Below the pieces are notes generated by a model. The model was not told the DNA's origin. It saw nothing but the letters and a program-made list of their open reading frames with translations, and ran no database searches. This document shows positions 33,475-43,431 of a stretch of DNA of 64,000 bases, one piece after another. Made by a program: the position numbers and the translations under genes. The stretch comes from Phanerodontia chrysosporium (taxonomy: Eukaryota > Basidiomycota > Agaricomycetes > Polyporales > Phanerochaetaceae), in contig MJGA01000004.1 in the NCBI GenBank assembly GCA_001910725.1, forward strand, positions 62,001-126,000, in the 5' to 3' direction. Every line of letters starts with the position of its first letter. The stretch's first letter is position 1.

Positions 33475-35055
33475 ATGTCGCTCAATTCAAATCCTGTTGA
33501 CTTTGGTTTGCGTTCTGCTGCGAGTTCAAGTGGTATGGACCCTTGGGGAGCGTTAGAACTCGGCTCTATGGCTGAGGGAGGCCCTACCCCAGTTTTGGCC
33601 GCTGCGTCGCTTTCGACCTCTTACGAAGAGTATAGCCAGTCATGGGTACAAGCCGCTCAGGAAGGACTGACTCCTGGCGACTTTAAGGCCCTCGTTGACA
33701 GCCTGGGTAACTGGGTAAAGGCTGAGATAGCTCAAGTAAGGTCGGAAATGGGTTCAGAAGTCCTTCGCTTGAAGGAAGCCCTTCGCAAACGCAAAACTGA
33801 GGCCAAGACACTTCAGGAGCAGATAGACACTCTTGAGCAGACTAGACAGCACTTGTCTGCGCAGATAGCAGAGGCTCAAAACCAAAATCGCGTTTTGCAG
33901 AACGCTATGCAGGTGCTGAAGCAGGAGAACGAGAGCTTGAAAGTGTTGGTTCAGCAAGGCACTAGTGGAGGCAACGTTGGGTTGTCTCAGTCTTTGTTCC
34001 CTACCATGAAGGAGCCTGACACCTTTAATGGTGATAAGGCTAGTAAGCTGGATGACTGGCTCGAGTCGATGGCACTCTGGTTGCGCCACCGTGGCGTAAT
34101 GGACGACGAAAAGAAGATAGAGACGGCGATGACTTACCTGCGAGGTTCAGCAAAGAAGGTCATGCAAGAGTACTTCGACAAGGTGGCAGACTCAAAGCCC
34201 CTTGGTACTTGGACCAACTTTGTGAACGAACTCCAGAAAGGATTCCAACAGACCGACAAGAAGGACAGGGCAAGGGCAGAGTTTGAGCAGCTTGTCAGCA
34301 AGAAAGGAACGAACGAGAAGACTTTCAATGAGTTTGCTGCTCGTTTCCGTTCGCTGGCTCGCCAAACTGGCTTCTCCAACGAGGAACTGTTGGTCAAAGC
34401 CTATGCCCATACCCCTCGTGCCGCCGCCGATGTACTGGCAGCCCGTGGTCGTGCTCAGTGGGCTACGACCTGGGATGGTTGGTTGAAGGATGTTCAGGAG
34501 ATTCTGCAGGATCAACGTCTCTTGACGGGCACCGTACTCTCTGGACAGCCTCAGTCGTCGAAAGACCCTGACGCTATGGATGTCGACGCCTTGAAGAAGG
34601 GCTCAGCCCAGGGCAAAGGCAAGACAGCCAAAGTTCAGAAGGTTGCCATGTCGTTCGAGGAGGCGAAGAAGAAAGGCTGCTGCGCTCAGTGTGGAGGCAA
34701 AGGCCACATCGCCAAGGAGTGTCCATCGAAGAAGAACAACTCAGGTTCTTCGACGTCGTCGAGTAAAACCACCAATGCACCGGTGGCCAGTTCATCAAAG
34801 GCTTCGTCTTCAAAGGGAAAGGAGAAGGATAAGGGCTCTCGCCACACAAAGAACAGTGTGCGCGAGGTGTACGCCAGTGACTCGGAGAGATTCCAGGAGG
34901 TAGCCTCTGACGAGGAATCGAGCTCAGATAGCTCAGAAGAAGAAGATACCCCCAAGACCAAGCAAAAGAAGAAGTCGTCTTCAAAGGAGAAGGCGCAGAA
35001 GATTAACCGCGTGGTGTTCTCAGACGATGAGGATTTTCTGCAGGGACCAATGTAG
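33475..35055 (+). CDS. gag: Gag of chromovirus
   Basis: 526 residues, intact. The start is the first ATG of the predicted transcript, with A at -3. A leucine-heptad coiled coil spans about residues 85-165. A retrotransposon-gag capsid-like region follows (DTFNGDKASKLDDWLESMAL, YLRGSAKKVMQEYF, FNEFAARFRSLARQTGFSNE). A zinc knuckle CAQCGGKGHIAKEC (CX2CX4HX4C) lies near residue 402, and the tail is serine/lysine/glutamate-rich. It would form the virus-like particle and bind the RNA. The stop overlaps the open pol frame by 25 nt. Confidence 0.93.
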   Translation: MSLNSNPVDFGLRSAASSSGMDPWGALELGSMAEGGPTPVLAAASLSTSYEEYSQSWVQAAQEGLTPGDFKALVDSLGNWVKAEIAQVRSEMGSEVLRLKEALRKRKTEAKTLQEQIDTLEQTRQHLSAQIAEAQNQNRVLQNAMQVLKQENESLKVLVQQGTSGGNVGLSQSLFPTMKEPDTFNGDKASKLDDWLESMALWLRHRGVMDDEKKIETAMTYLRGSAKKVMQEYFDKVADSKPLGTWTNFVNELQKGFQQTDKKDRARAEFEQLVSKKGTNEKTFNEFAARFRSLARQTGFSNEELLVKAYAHTPRAAADVLAARGRAQWATTWDGWLKDVQEILQDQRLLTGTVLSGQPQSSKDPDAMDVDALKKGSAQGKGKTAKVQKVAMSFEEAKKKGCCAQCGGKGHIAKECPSKKNNSGSSTSSSKTTNAPVASSSKASSSKGKEKDKGSRHTKNSVREVYASDSERFQEVASDEESSSDSSEEEDTPKTKQKKKSSSKEKAQKINRVVFSDDEDFLQGPM

Positions 35056-38000
35056 AGTCTGCGACATCTGGTCCGTTTTTAGATTTCCTTTACCCTCCCG
35101 ACTCAGTAGAATGTATTAGATCAGTTTTGGAATCGAGAAAAGTCTCTAGTTTGCCCTCTAAATCGAGCTTTATCGTTCCAGTAACTTTGAGTCAGGGTAA
35201 GGAAATCAGAGTGCAGACTACCGCGCTGGTTGATTCAGGGGCCTATGCTGTGTTCATTAGCCATCGCTTCGTCAAGAAGCATAAGCTGAAGACGAACCAG
35301 CTGGCCAGGGAGATACGCGTTTACAACGCAGATGGCTCCAGGAACAAGTGTGGCAGTATTGAGGAGTACGCTTGGCTCGACGTAGCCGTAGGGGACCATG
35401 TCTCCAGACAAGCATGCCTCATTACAGATCTGGGTGGAAAGGACATGTTCCTCGGCTTTAGCTACTTGAAGAAGCATAATCCCGAGATAGATTGGGATAA
35501 GGGCGAGTGGAAGTACTCCAGATGCCCAGATTCTTGTCGCTTTACCAGCCACAAGGCTCAAGTAGCACAAGCAGAGCTCGAAGAACCTATGGATGAGGAC
35601 TTCGAGGAGGAGGAAGAGGAGCCTTGGCTCCAGTGGGTCGACCCTTCCATCCCAGATGGCCGCGTTTTGGCATTAACTTGCCGGAAGATCGCAGCGATGT
35701 GCAGTATTCGTTCGCTGGAGGGAATCGAGGGCTGGGAGCAGCTTGTCCCTGCACAGTATCAAGACTATGGGGACGTGTTTTCGAAGCGTGCAAGCGAACG
35801 GTTACCCGTACGAAAGCCTTACGACCACGCGGTCGAGTTTATCGACGGAGCTACCCTACCTCGACCAGCTCGTAATTACTCGCTGTCGCCAGAAGAGAGG
35901 AATTCTCTGGATGAGTGGATTCAGGAGAATCTCGCCAAGGGATACATCAGACCAAGTAAATCCCCGCTGGCAGCACCAGTCTTTTTCGTGAAGAAGAAGG
36001 ACGGTTCATTGCGCTTGGTGCAGGACTACAGAAAGCTGAACGAAGTCGTTAAGAAAGACCGCTTCCCTATACCCAAGATCTCAGACCTTATAGATCGACT
36101 ATCTAAGGCTAGTATATACACCAAGATTGACCTTAGATGGGGGTATAACAACGTCAGAATCAAGGAAGGAGACGAGTGGAAGCTGGCCTTCATCACACCT
36201 TTCGGTTTATACGAACCTACAGTGATGTTCTTCGGCCTCAGCAATGCACCAGCAACCTTTCAGCGCATGATGAACCATATTCTCGACGATCTGATTCGAG
36301 AAGGGCATGTCATGGTCTACCTAGACGACATTCTCATCTTCACGAATGACTTGGACCACCATCGGCGATTAGTTCGTGAGGTATTGCAGCGGCTACGCGA
36401 CAACGACCTGTTCGCTAAGCCAGAAAAATGCTTCTTCGAGACGGATAGCATTGAATACCTCGGAATGATCATCAGCAAGGGGTCGGTTCGGATGGATCCA
36501 TCGAAGGTAGATGGCGTTTTATCTTGGCCCATACCCAAAAGGGTCAAAGATGTCCAGGCCTTCCTGGGTTTTGCTAACTTCTACCGACGGTTTATTCGAG
36601 ACTTTGGCAAGATTGTTCGCCCATTGTCAGAGCTTACCCGCAAAGGCAAAGAGTGGGAATGGGGGCCTGAGCAGCAGGATGCCTTCGATACACTCAAAAG
36701 AGCGTTCACTACTGCGCCTATTCTCAAGATTCCAGACGACGAGCACCCTTTTAGGCTCGAATGTGATTCGTCAGACTTTGCTACGGGGGCTGTACTTGAG
36801 CAATTGGGCGAGGATGGCCTTTGGCACCCTGTCGCGTTTTACTCCAAGGCGCTAGGCGTACACGAGCGCAACTATGAGATATACGACAAGGAGATGCTAG
36901 CCATCATCCGCGCACTGAAGGAATGGCGCCACCACTTGGAGGGACACCCTCTACCATTCGACATATGGTCAGATCACCAGAATTTGACCTATTTCCGCAA
37001 GGCACAAGACTTGACGAGACGTCAAGCACGTTGGAGTCTTTTCCTCACACGTTTCCACTTCAAGTTAGAGCACAAGCCTGGAAAGACGATGAAGCGGGCT
37101 GATCCAATGTCCAGGAGGCCAGATCATGAATTGGGGGTGGATTGCGACAATCGTGAAAAAGTCCTTTTGAAGCCAGAATATTTCGCGATTCGAGCCATGC
37201 AACCAACCCATTCATCGATAGTGGACGATAGCAAACTGCTAGAAAGGATCAGAAAAGCCCTGCTGGACGACAAAGTCACCAAGTCGTACAAAGATCTGAT
37301 GTTGAAAGGACCAAGAGAGTTCGGGAAGGACTTAGCGGAATGGCACCTCGAGGACGGGCTACTACTGCACCGAGGCAAGGTGTATGTGCCCAAGGACGAC
37401 AAGATTAGGGCGGATCTACTCAAGTTACACCACGACTTCCCTGGGGCTGGACACCCTGGACGATGGAAGACGTTGGAGTTGCTGTCGCGCAACTACTGGT
37501 GGCCAGGAATGTCGGTTTACGTCAAGAAGTACGTCGCAGGCTGCGAAGTCTGCCAGTCGCATAAAAACGTCAACCAGAAGCCTGCTGGCCTGCTACAACC
37601 GAACGAGGTTCCGTCGGAACCCTGGGAGATAATCTCATGCGATATGATCACGGACTTGCCTGAGTCGGACGGTTACAACGCTATCTTCGTAGTCGTTTGC
37701 CGCTTAACCAAGCGAGCACATTTCCTCCCCATCACCAAGGAGTTTTCAGCCAAGGATCTGGGAAATTTGCTCTATGAGCGTGTTTGGCCTTTGCACGGCC
37801 TACCCAGACAGATCATTTCGGATAGGGGAACGCAGTTCTCCGCAAAACTCTTCCAGGAATGGTGCAGACTCTTGGGGATCAAGTCAGCAATGACTACAGC
37901 GTTTCACCCTCAGGCGGACGGTCAGACGGAGCGAGTTAATCAGTCATTGGAGCAGTATCTGCGCTGCTACACAAGCTTCAGGCAGGACGACTGGGCGTAC

Positions 38001-39188
38001 CTTTTGCCCTCTGCCGAGTTTGCGTACAACAACCAGGCGCATGAAAGCACCAAGAACTCGCCATTCTTCGTCGAATATGGCCGTCATCCACGCATGTTCC
38101 CAGAGCAGGACCGTGTTACAAGGTTGTCAGAACTGGACGACTGGACGAAGCTTAGACAGGAGGCCCAAGATCAGGCGAAAGCCGCGCTCATGCTGGCTGC
38201 AGAGCGAATGAAGTGGTACTACGACCAGGGTAAATCAGAACCCTTGTTCAAGGTCGGAGACCGTGTTTGGCTTGACGCAAAGGATCTGAACCTTCGGGTT
38301 CCCTCCAAGAAACTGGCACCAAAGCGAGTAGGCCCTTACGAGATCGTAGAGCAGCTGGGACCGGTCACCTTCAAGCTGAAGTTACCAGCCCATGTGAAGA
38401 TTCACCCGGTCTTCCACGCAAGCAAGCTCACGAAGCACGTCGAGGATGAGGTTGCCAATCGCACGCGCAAACCCCTACCACCCATTCGTGTGGGTGATGA
38501 CGAGGAGTACGAGGTCGAGCAGATCGTAGATGCACAGCCAGACTCTAAAGGCCGTGTTATGTACCGAGTACGGTGGAGAGGCTACGATGAGCATAGCGAC
38601 ACATGGGAATACTTGCCCAATCTCAAGCACGCTATGGCGAAGGTCAAACAATTCCACAAGAAATACCCAGATGCGCCGAGGGCAATTTCCCTTCTGCAAC
38701 GCCACCACGACGAGGAGGATGAGTTTTTCGTGCGCGAACTCGCGCTACTCCAATCTTGGGGAGCAGACGACCAGTTCGAGGTCGAGCTCATGAACAAGGA
38801 TGCAAAACTTCCCTCACGTGGCTCGCCAGAAAGCGCAGGGTTGGATCTTTTCATCACGGAAGACCTTACGCTCAAGCCCCATGATCGCAAGCTAGCGCCA
38901 ACTGGCCTTCGAATGTGTACTCCACCAGGTACCTACGCTCGAGTCGCACCACGGAGTGGCCTCAGCCTCAGAGGCATCGACATAGGAGCAGGCGTTATTG
39001 ACCGAGATTATCGAGGAGAGCTCAAAATTCTACTCATCAACAACTCGCCCGACACCTTTACATTCCACAAGGGTGATCGTGTCGCTCAACTCGTGCTCGA
39101 AAGAATCTCCTACGCCGAACCAACTCCGGTTTCTCGCCTCGACTCAACCATTCGCAGCAGCGATGGTTTTGGCTCCACTGGTATTTAG
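35031..39188 (+). CDS. pol: Pol polyprotein of chromovirus with C-terminal dUTPase
   Basis: An open frame of 1,385 codons in the -1 frame relative to gag, opening at 35031 inside gag. It has no ATG before the protease, so it is presumably made by a -1 frameshift. Domains in order: aspartic protease (DSGA at 35231), reverse transcriptase (YLDD at 36318), RNase H, integrase with HHCC zinc finger (near 37430-37560) and catalytic D, D, E. A chromodomain follows (38507-38669: YEVEQIVDAQ, YRVRWRGYDEHSDTWEYLPN). A dUTPase (about 38780-39188) then shows all five motifs: AGLDLF, PRSGLSLRGI, GVIDRDYRGEL, RVAQLVL, SSDGFGSTG. The chromodomain should guide integration to chromatin; dUTPase would limit uracil in the cDNA. 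Confidence 0.95.
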   Translation, partial: GFSAGTNVESATSGPFLDFLYPPDSVECIRSVLESRKVSSLPSKSSFIVPVTLSQGKEIRVQTTALVDSGAYAVFISHRFVKKHKLKTNQLAREIRVYNADGSRNKCGSIEEYAWLDVAVGDHVSRQACLITDLGGKDMFLGFSYLKKHNPEIDWDKGEWKYSRCPDSCRFTSHKAQVAQAELEEPMDEDFEEEEEEPWLQWVDPSIPDGRVLALTCRKIAAMCSIRSLEGIEGWEQLVPAQYQDYGDVFSKRASERLPVRKPYDHAVEFIDGATLPRPARNYSLSPEERNSLDEWIQENLAKGYIRPSKSPLAAPVFFVKKKDGSLRLVQDYRKLNEVVKKDRFPIPKISDLIDRLSKASIYTKIDLRWGYNNVRIKEGDEWKLAFITPFGLYEPTVMFFGLSNAPATFQRMMNHILDDLIREGHVMVYLDDILIFTNDLDHHRRLVREVLQRLRDNDLFAKPEKCFFETDSIEYLGMIISKGSVRMDPSKVDGVLSWPIPKRVKDVQAFLGFANFYRRFIRDFGKIVRPLSELTRKGKEWEWGPEQQDAFDTLKRAFTTAPILKIPDDEHPFRLECDSSDFATGAVLEQLGEDGLWHPVAFYSKALGVHERNYEIYDKEMLAIIRALKEWRHHLEGHPLPFDIWSDHQNLTYFRKAQDLTRRQARWSLFLTRFHFKLEHKPGKTMKRADPMSRRPDHELGVDCDNREKVLLKPEYFAIRAMQPTHSSIVDDSKLLERIRKALLDDKVTKSYKDLMLKGPREFGKDLAEWHLEDGLLLHRGKVYVPKDDKIRADLLKLHHDFPGAGHPGRWKTLELLSRNYWWPGMSVYVKKYVAGCEVCQSHKNVNQKPAGLLQPNEVPSEPWEIISCDMITDLPESDGYNAIFVVVCRLTKRAHFLPITKEFSAKDLGNLLYERVWPLHGLPRQIISDRGTQFSAKLFQEWCRLLGIKSAMTTAFHPQADGQTERVNQSLEQYLRCYTSFRQDDWAYLLPSAEFAYNNQAHESTKNSPFFVEYGRHPRMFPEQDRVTRLSELDDWTKLRQEAQDQAKAALMLAAERMKWYYDQGKSEPLFKVGDRVWLDAKDLNLRVPSKKLAPKRVGPYEIVEQLGPVTFKLKLPAHVKIHPVFHASKLTKHVEDEVANRTRKPLPPIRVGDDEEYEVEQIVDAQPDSKGRVMYRVRWRGYDEHSDTWEYLPNLKHAMAKVKQFHKKYPDAPRAISLLQRHHDEEDEFFVRELALLQSWGADDQFEVELMNKDAKLPSRGSPESAGLDLFITEDLTLKPHDRKLAPTGLRMCTPPGTYARVAPRSGLSLRGIDIGAGVIDRDYRGELKILLINNSPDTFTFHKGDRVAQLVLERISYAEPTPVSRLDSTIRSSDGFGSTGI

Positions 39189-39223
39189 GCTTCACCAGGA
39201 GGTTCAGCTAGAATTGGGGGTAA

Positions 39224-39823
39224 TGTCACAGTTTTTCGTCTTAACCCTTAGGGTTAGGGGCAGCAGGTGACAGAAGCGATTACTCCGAACTGTGACATGC
39301 AGAAGCGCTGGAGTGACAGCCCTAGGCTCGGGGCTGGTCACGTGATACGGCGGTCACGTGATGCGCACACGTGCGGTATCCCAGGGTCACATGGTCGAAG
39401 GTCTAGAAGCAGGCAAGGGTCTGGAAGCGCCGAGACACTCCGGAATGGACTAGAAAGTCCTGGAGGTCTCTGAACAGGTCCGGACAGTGCTGGAACGTTC
39501 TGGAGGTTTCTGGGACATCGTAGGAACATTTAGGAACGTGTAGGAGAATGTAGGAATGCCTGTAGGGCACTAGCCAATAGCGTAGTAGGTATTAGATAGC
39601 TAGGACCCTGAACACCGGTCCCTGGGGACCTGGTACACATGTATATAAACCCTGAGGGCTGGGGGTGCCTCCCCAGCTTCAATCTCATCGCATCTCGCCT
39701 CTCTAGTCTCTATACCTCGTCTTCAAGCTTGGCTACACCCTTTGTAGTCCAAGTAAACCTTTGCCAGTGAGTATTGCTGGTTGGTTTGGTGTATAGGCGC
39801 TAGGGCAGCGCATTTTTGTGATA
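39224..39823 (+). repeat. 3' LTR of chromovirus
   Basis: 600 bp, no difference seen from the 5' LTR. A purine-rich GAATTGGGGGTAA just upstream is the likely polypurine primer site. The AGTTT target repeat follows at 39824-39828. Confidence 0.95.
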
Positions 39824-40285
39824 AGTTTGATAGTAGTACTTGGGCGGGTGGTCGCCGAGCTCTGCGGAAAGCTCCTCAGCGATAGTCCAGACCTTCTTCA
39901 AGGCAGCCTCGATCGCTTTTTCATGTTTTTCCTTGACTTCTTGTCGGCGTTGTGCCTTTGCTGCGACCTCGGCGGCGGTGAGTTGCGGAACATCGCGCTT
40001 CTTGGTGCGCTCGCGATAGCTTGTGCGCGGCGCGGTCTGAGGCTCTCGGCGGGAAAGGTTCGGGTACCGGCGAACCTCAGCTGTATGTTGCGGCAGCGCA
40101 CTGCTAGTGGGCGCTGCAGGTAGTGCGGGGGATGCTTCAGCAGGCGAGGACCCTGACATCGGACTCTGTAGACAACGTAGAATGGAAAGACCCAGGCCAT
40201 CGTAAAATTGAGCAGGCGCGTAATCACGATCATACAATCACATTGTCATTGTCATCTGTCAGCACGAGAGCTACAAGTACGTCAA

Positions 40286-41882
40286 TCATACAGGTACCAC
40301 TACTGTCCTCCTGCGCATGGAATACAGTGCCGGGTCACGATCAGGAAGCTGAGCAAAAAACCACTCAGCCTCAGCACGGGCTAAACCAAGGCCACACAGC
40401 TGCATTGTGAAGTCGCCCAGACTTGGACGTCTTACCACCACGTCGTACAGTGCGAGGATGAAGCTTGTACTCCAGCCGAAGCGGTCGAAAAAGTCGTCCA
40501 GGAACGGTGTGAACTGCGGCACTTCCACGCCTTCTGTTGACACAGGGACACGTGAAGATCCGACGACATGACCGGTGACGTCGCGGTAGTTGAGGTAGCG
40601 CACCGGGGCAGACACCCGTGAGACTGTGCGACCGGTCAGCGTGCATCATGAGATGTGAGCGTGCAGGAATACCTACCTGGGTCAATTGTTTGCTGTGTGC
40701 GGGAGGGTTGGTCTTTTCGAACAGAATGGTGGACGTCTGCCGGCCCATTAGACGAGTCTACGAAAATAAAGAAGACACCTACCAGAGCGCAGAGTGGTGG
40801 AACCGGGCTTCTTCCTTGGAGTCTTGAGCTTGGCCGGCAGGGACTCCTCGTCAGTGGAGATCTCGACAATGGTGCATTCTGGTCTAAGGAGCTTGGGGCT
40901 GCTGGGTGTCACAGGGACTGGAGCGGCAGGGCGTCGACGTTGTGGCGGCGTCGACAGACGCGGGCTATCAACAACCCCGGGTTGGTCTGCACAGGCAAAG
41001 GCAACGCCTGCCGGCGCATTCTCTGGCGTAGCAGAGGCCTGCGTGCAAGGTGATCCCGACATCGACGTGCACCGTGATTGACCGGCGGCGGCATCAGTCT
41101 GAGGCTCGCGCACGCCCGGCAAGGTGGAGATGGCTGGGATGGCCGTTCTCGTTTCCGTAGGATGCGGCGCAGCGCACGCGTCCACCTCATTGGTGCCTGC
41201 AGTAGCCGCCCCCGCATGCCCGACGCTGAGCTCTTCTAGCAGCTGGGCACACTCCTTTAGCCGAGCGGCCTCCTCTTCTGCGCTGAAGTACTCGGCCCCG
41301 CGCATGAGAAGCCACTCGAACGCTTCGAGTAGCGTGTTACACCTCTTCGTAAACGTGTCACTCCAGGACACGAAGTCGGGCTTGAGATCCGGCCTGCACA
41401 GTGTCAGGGACGGGTCACAGCAAAGCATCAGGAGCGAACTCACCAATTTGTGAAGATTGCCTCACGTCCATTGACACCGTGCAGCATCGGGTAGTAGCCC
41501 CGACGAGTGGTAGATGTCAAGATTTTCCCCAGTTCAGAGAGCCGTGGGTCGACGGCCAACGCTCGCAGCCCTTCGACGATGGCTCGAGCATCTCCAGAGG
41601 TGGCGAGGGCCTTGATCCAAGGTTGCAAGGACTGCGCGTTCCTCACGAGAGACGTTGTGGAGCAGACGAGAGTGACGGGCATTGGGTGCCCCGGGCCAGT
41701 AGGGTAGTGAGGCCAGCTATGCTGGAATGAGTGTGCGGAGTGACTCGACGACGAGGGCAGCGTACGCACCTTTCGCGAGAGTACCGCCCATCCAAGCCTG
41801 CGCTCCCCATTACGTAGTACACCAGCTTCTCCGGGGGCTTTGGTGTCCCCATCCCTTCAAACGGGTCGCGGGCGACGGTCAT
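40286..41882 (-). CDS. KDZ accessory gene B, unknown function
   Basis: A spliced minus-strand gene starting MTVARDPFEGMGTPKPPEKL at 41882 and ending at 40286. Visible segments are a globular N-terminal half (PWIKALATSGDARAIVEGLR, LDPRLSEL-like helices, SWSDTFTKRCNTLLEAFEWL). A long Ser/Pro/Thr-rich middle with basic patches (LKTPRKKPGS) and a C-terminal globular part (VPQFTPFLDDFFDRFGWSTS, FILALYDVVVRRPSLGDFTM) follow. Roughly four exons. I do not recognise the family. Its place between transposase and the HMG-like gene, inside the inverted repeats, suggests it belongs to the transposon. Exon limits are approximate. Confidence 0.6.
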
Positions 41883-43431
41883 CGTGCTAGGTCGGGGTTG
41901 AAGTGAAAGACTCAGTCGAGCGCCCGCAGGTCTTGTCGTACCGCCTTCCACTTTTGGTAGTCGTCCCCTCCTGCTCTCGTGCCATCCGTCGTTGGCTTCA
42001 TACTCCCCTCACGATGCGCAGACTCATATGAGTTGGGTGTACACAGACCGACGCCTATGCCCATAGCGACTCAGACGGTAAGTTGGACCCGGACATGTGC
42101 CAGGGAGTTGCCAGACGGTGCCTTCAGGTCCTGCGAGTTCCTCGCTCCTACAGGCTGCACGTCGCGGGGGGCTTCCCAAAGAAAGGTTCAGGGGCATATT
42201 ACGATAGGTAGCCAATGGGTTTCTAGCTCGGGGTGCGCTCGCTAAGCTTGATAAGCTCATTCTGCTCGCCCATAGTTTCGATACAATAGTTCTCAAATAA
42301 TCTTGAAAATATTGCAGCATGTAGTGTATGAATAGGAGATTGTGTACGTGAAATTCTGCGCCGCCTCTCCTTGGATTGAGTGCAGTAGGGTGTGTGCAAG
42401 GCCGATCTCAACGGTCACATGACGGGATAATTCCCTAATATAGCAAGTACCTACGCAGGTCCCTGCGTCGTAACCTCCGTTTTCCGTGTCACCTTGCCCA
42501 TCGGAGTAGGCTCGGATGCGACGGGATATGCGTTATAGTGGTATATAAACATATATAAAATATAATTATAGCTCATACGGCCAGCCACTGCCTATGGTGA
42601 TGCATACAACCCTCAAATGTAATCTTTTGGCTGGCTATGTCGACCTTGCGGACAGGATTTGAGGCTTCTACATGAGGAAAAAAATATAATATAATTGCTA
42701 TTGTGGTTCTCAGGTATCGTAGCCGATACGAAGTAATGGGCGTCACGAACAGACTAGTACAGCGTGCACAGTAATTATGAATGCCCGGTCTCGGGGTGCC
42801 ATGACTTCCCTAACATATAGCGGGATACGCAGTCGTCCTAAAATCGTGATTCATACGTCAAACAGTTTAGTTCAGCCATGGAATAAGTTCCCCGCAGAGT
42901 CCGATGCTGCTTAGCAGTATGTGGAAAACCGTGTTTTGGGCCTCGACCCAACACCAGCGAAAACCCACTGCGGTTCGATATCATACTGCCTGACCGTAGC
43001 ACATGTGTCACTGCTCATATGGCGGAGTGAACGTGTCCGCAAGAGCATCTCAGCGTCACTTCGAGGCTAGTCAGTGTTTTCCTGGGTACCTGCGTTGTGC
43101 TGATTCACGGCTCGGGGTCCGATGTGCCAGCTACTAACTCGAGATGCTGAGTATCAGCACAAGTACTGCGTACATACGCATCGGGCGAGCCCACATCTCT
43201 ATTTAATATAATCTAAGTACTGCAGTATGGTTTATCTACTGTTGTCGAGCTGGTGTGTCCCGTTACTTCCGAATTCGCAGACGAGAGGTTGGTGTGGCTC
43301 GGAGTGCGCGGCGCCACAAAGCTGAACGCGGGTCAATGAAGCTTTGAGCTTGAAGCGCCGAAGTTGACCATCGTCCCGTCCTGTCTACGGCGTCGCTCAG
43401 CGTCCTCACACGTGCTGTCTTTCCCTCTCAG
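41883..43431. other. KDZ internal non-coding region
   Basis: About 1.5 kb between the divergent accessory gene B and the transposase. It includes AT-rich patches (42540-42570, 42675-42700). No protein-like frame was seen; it presumably carries both promoters. Confidence 0.5.

Larger units (their letters stand above)
31723..39823 (+). mobile_element. Ty3/gypsy chromovirus LTR retrotransposon, complete
   Basis: 8,101 bp with two identical 600-bp LTRs and a 5-bp target duplication AGTTT (31718-31722 and 39824-39828). Order: 5' LTR, primer-binding site, ATG-free leader with a Met-less ORF, gag, pol (protease, reverse transcriptase, RNase H, integrase, chromodomain, dUTPase), 3' LTR. The chromodomain and integrase order place it among chromoviruses. 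Identical LTRs, intact gag and pol and a clean target duplication indicate a very recent insertion, possibly still active. It sits in a KDZ accessory gene, in the opposite orientation to that gene. Confidence 0.95.
30466..40159 (-). pseudogene. KDZ accessory gene with HMG-box-like segment, split by retrotransposon
   Basis: Starts MSGSSPAEASPALPAAPTSS at 40159 (a longer start at 40237 is possible). It runs to 39824, is cut by the 8.1-kb retrotransposon, and resumes in frame at 31722, ending at 30466. Several ~50-bp introns follow. An N-terminal lysine/glutamate-rich helix is followed by ALLSEKWKAMTAEERSEYTK, which resembles the second helix of an HMG box. A conserved-looking globular part follows (GMHIFIGSVRGDQSDYMAPH, DDFFQLTFNMEFGRYVGKLE, YGLVIVNWPLPVFQAPGRFN). 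A seven-alanine run and a basic tail (KKPRKDKGKKRGPNARTKNK) end the protein. A nuclear DNA-binding helper of the transposase is inference; I do not recognise the family. Confidence 0.65.
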
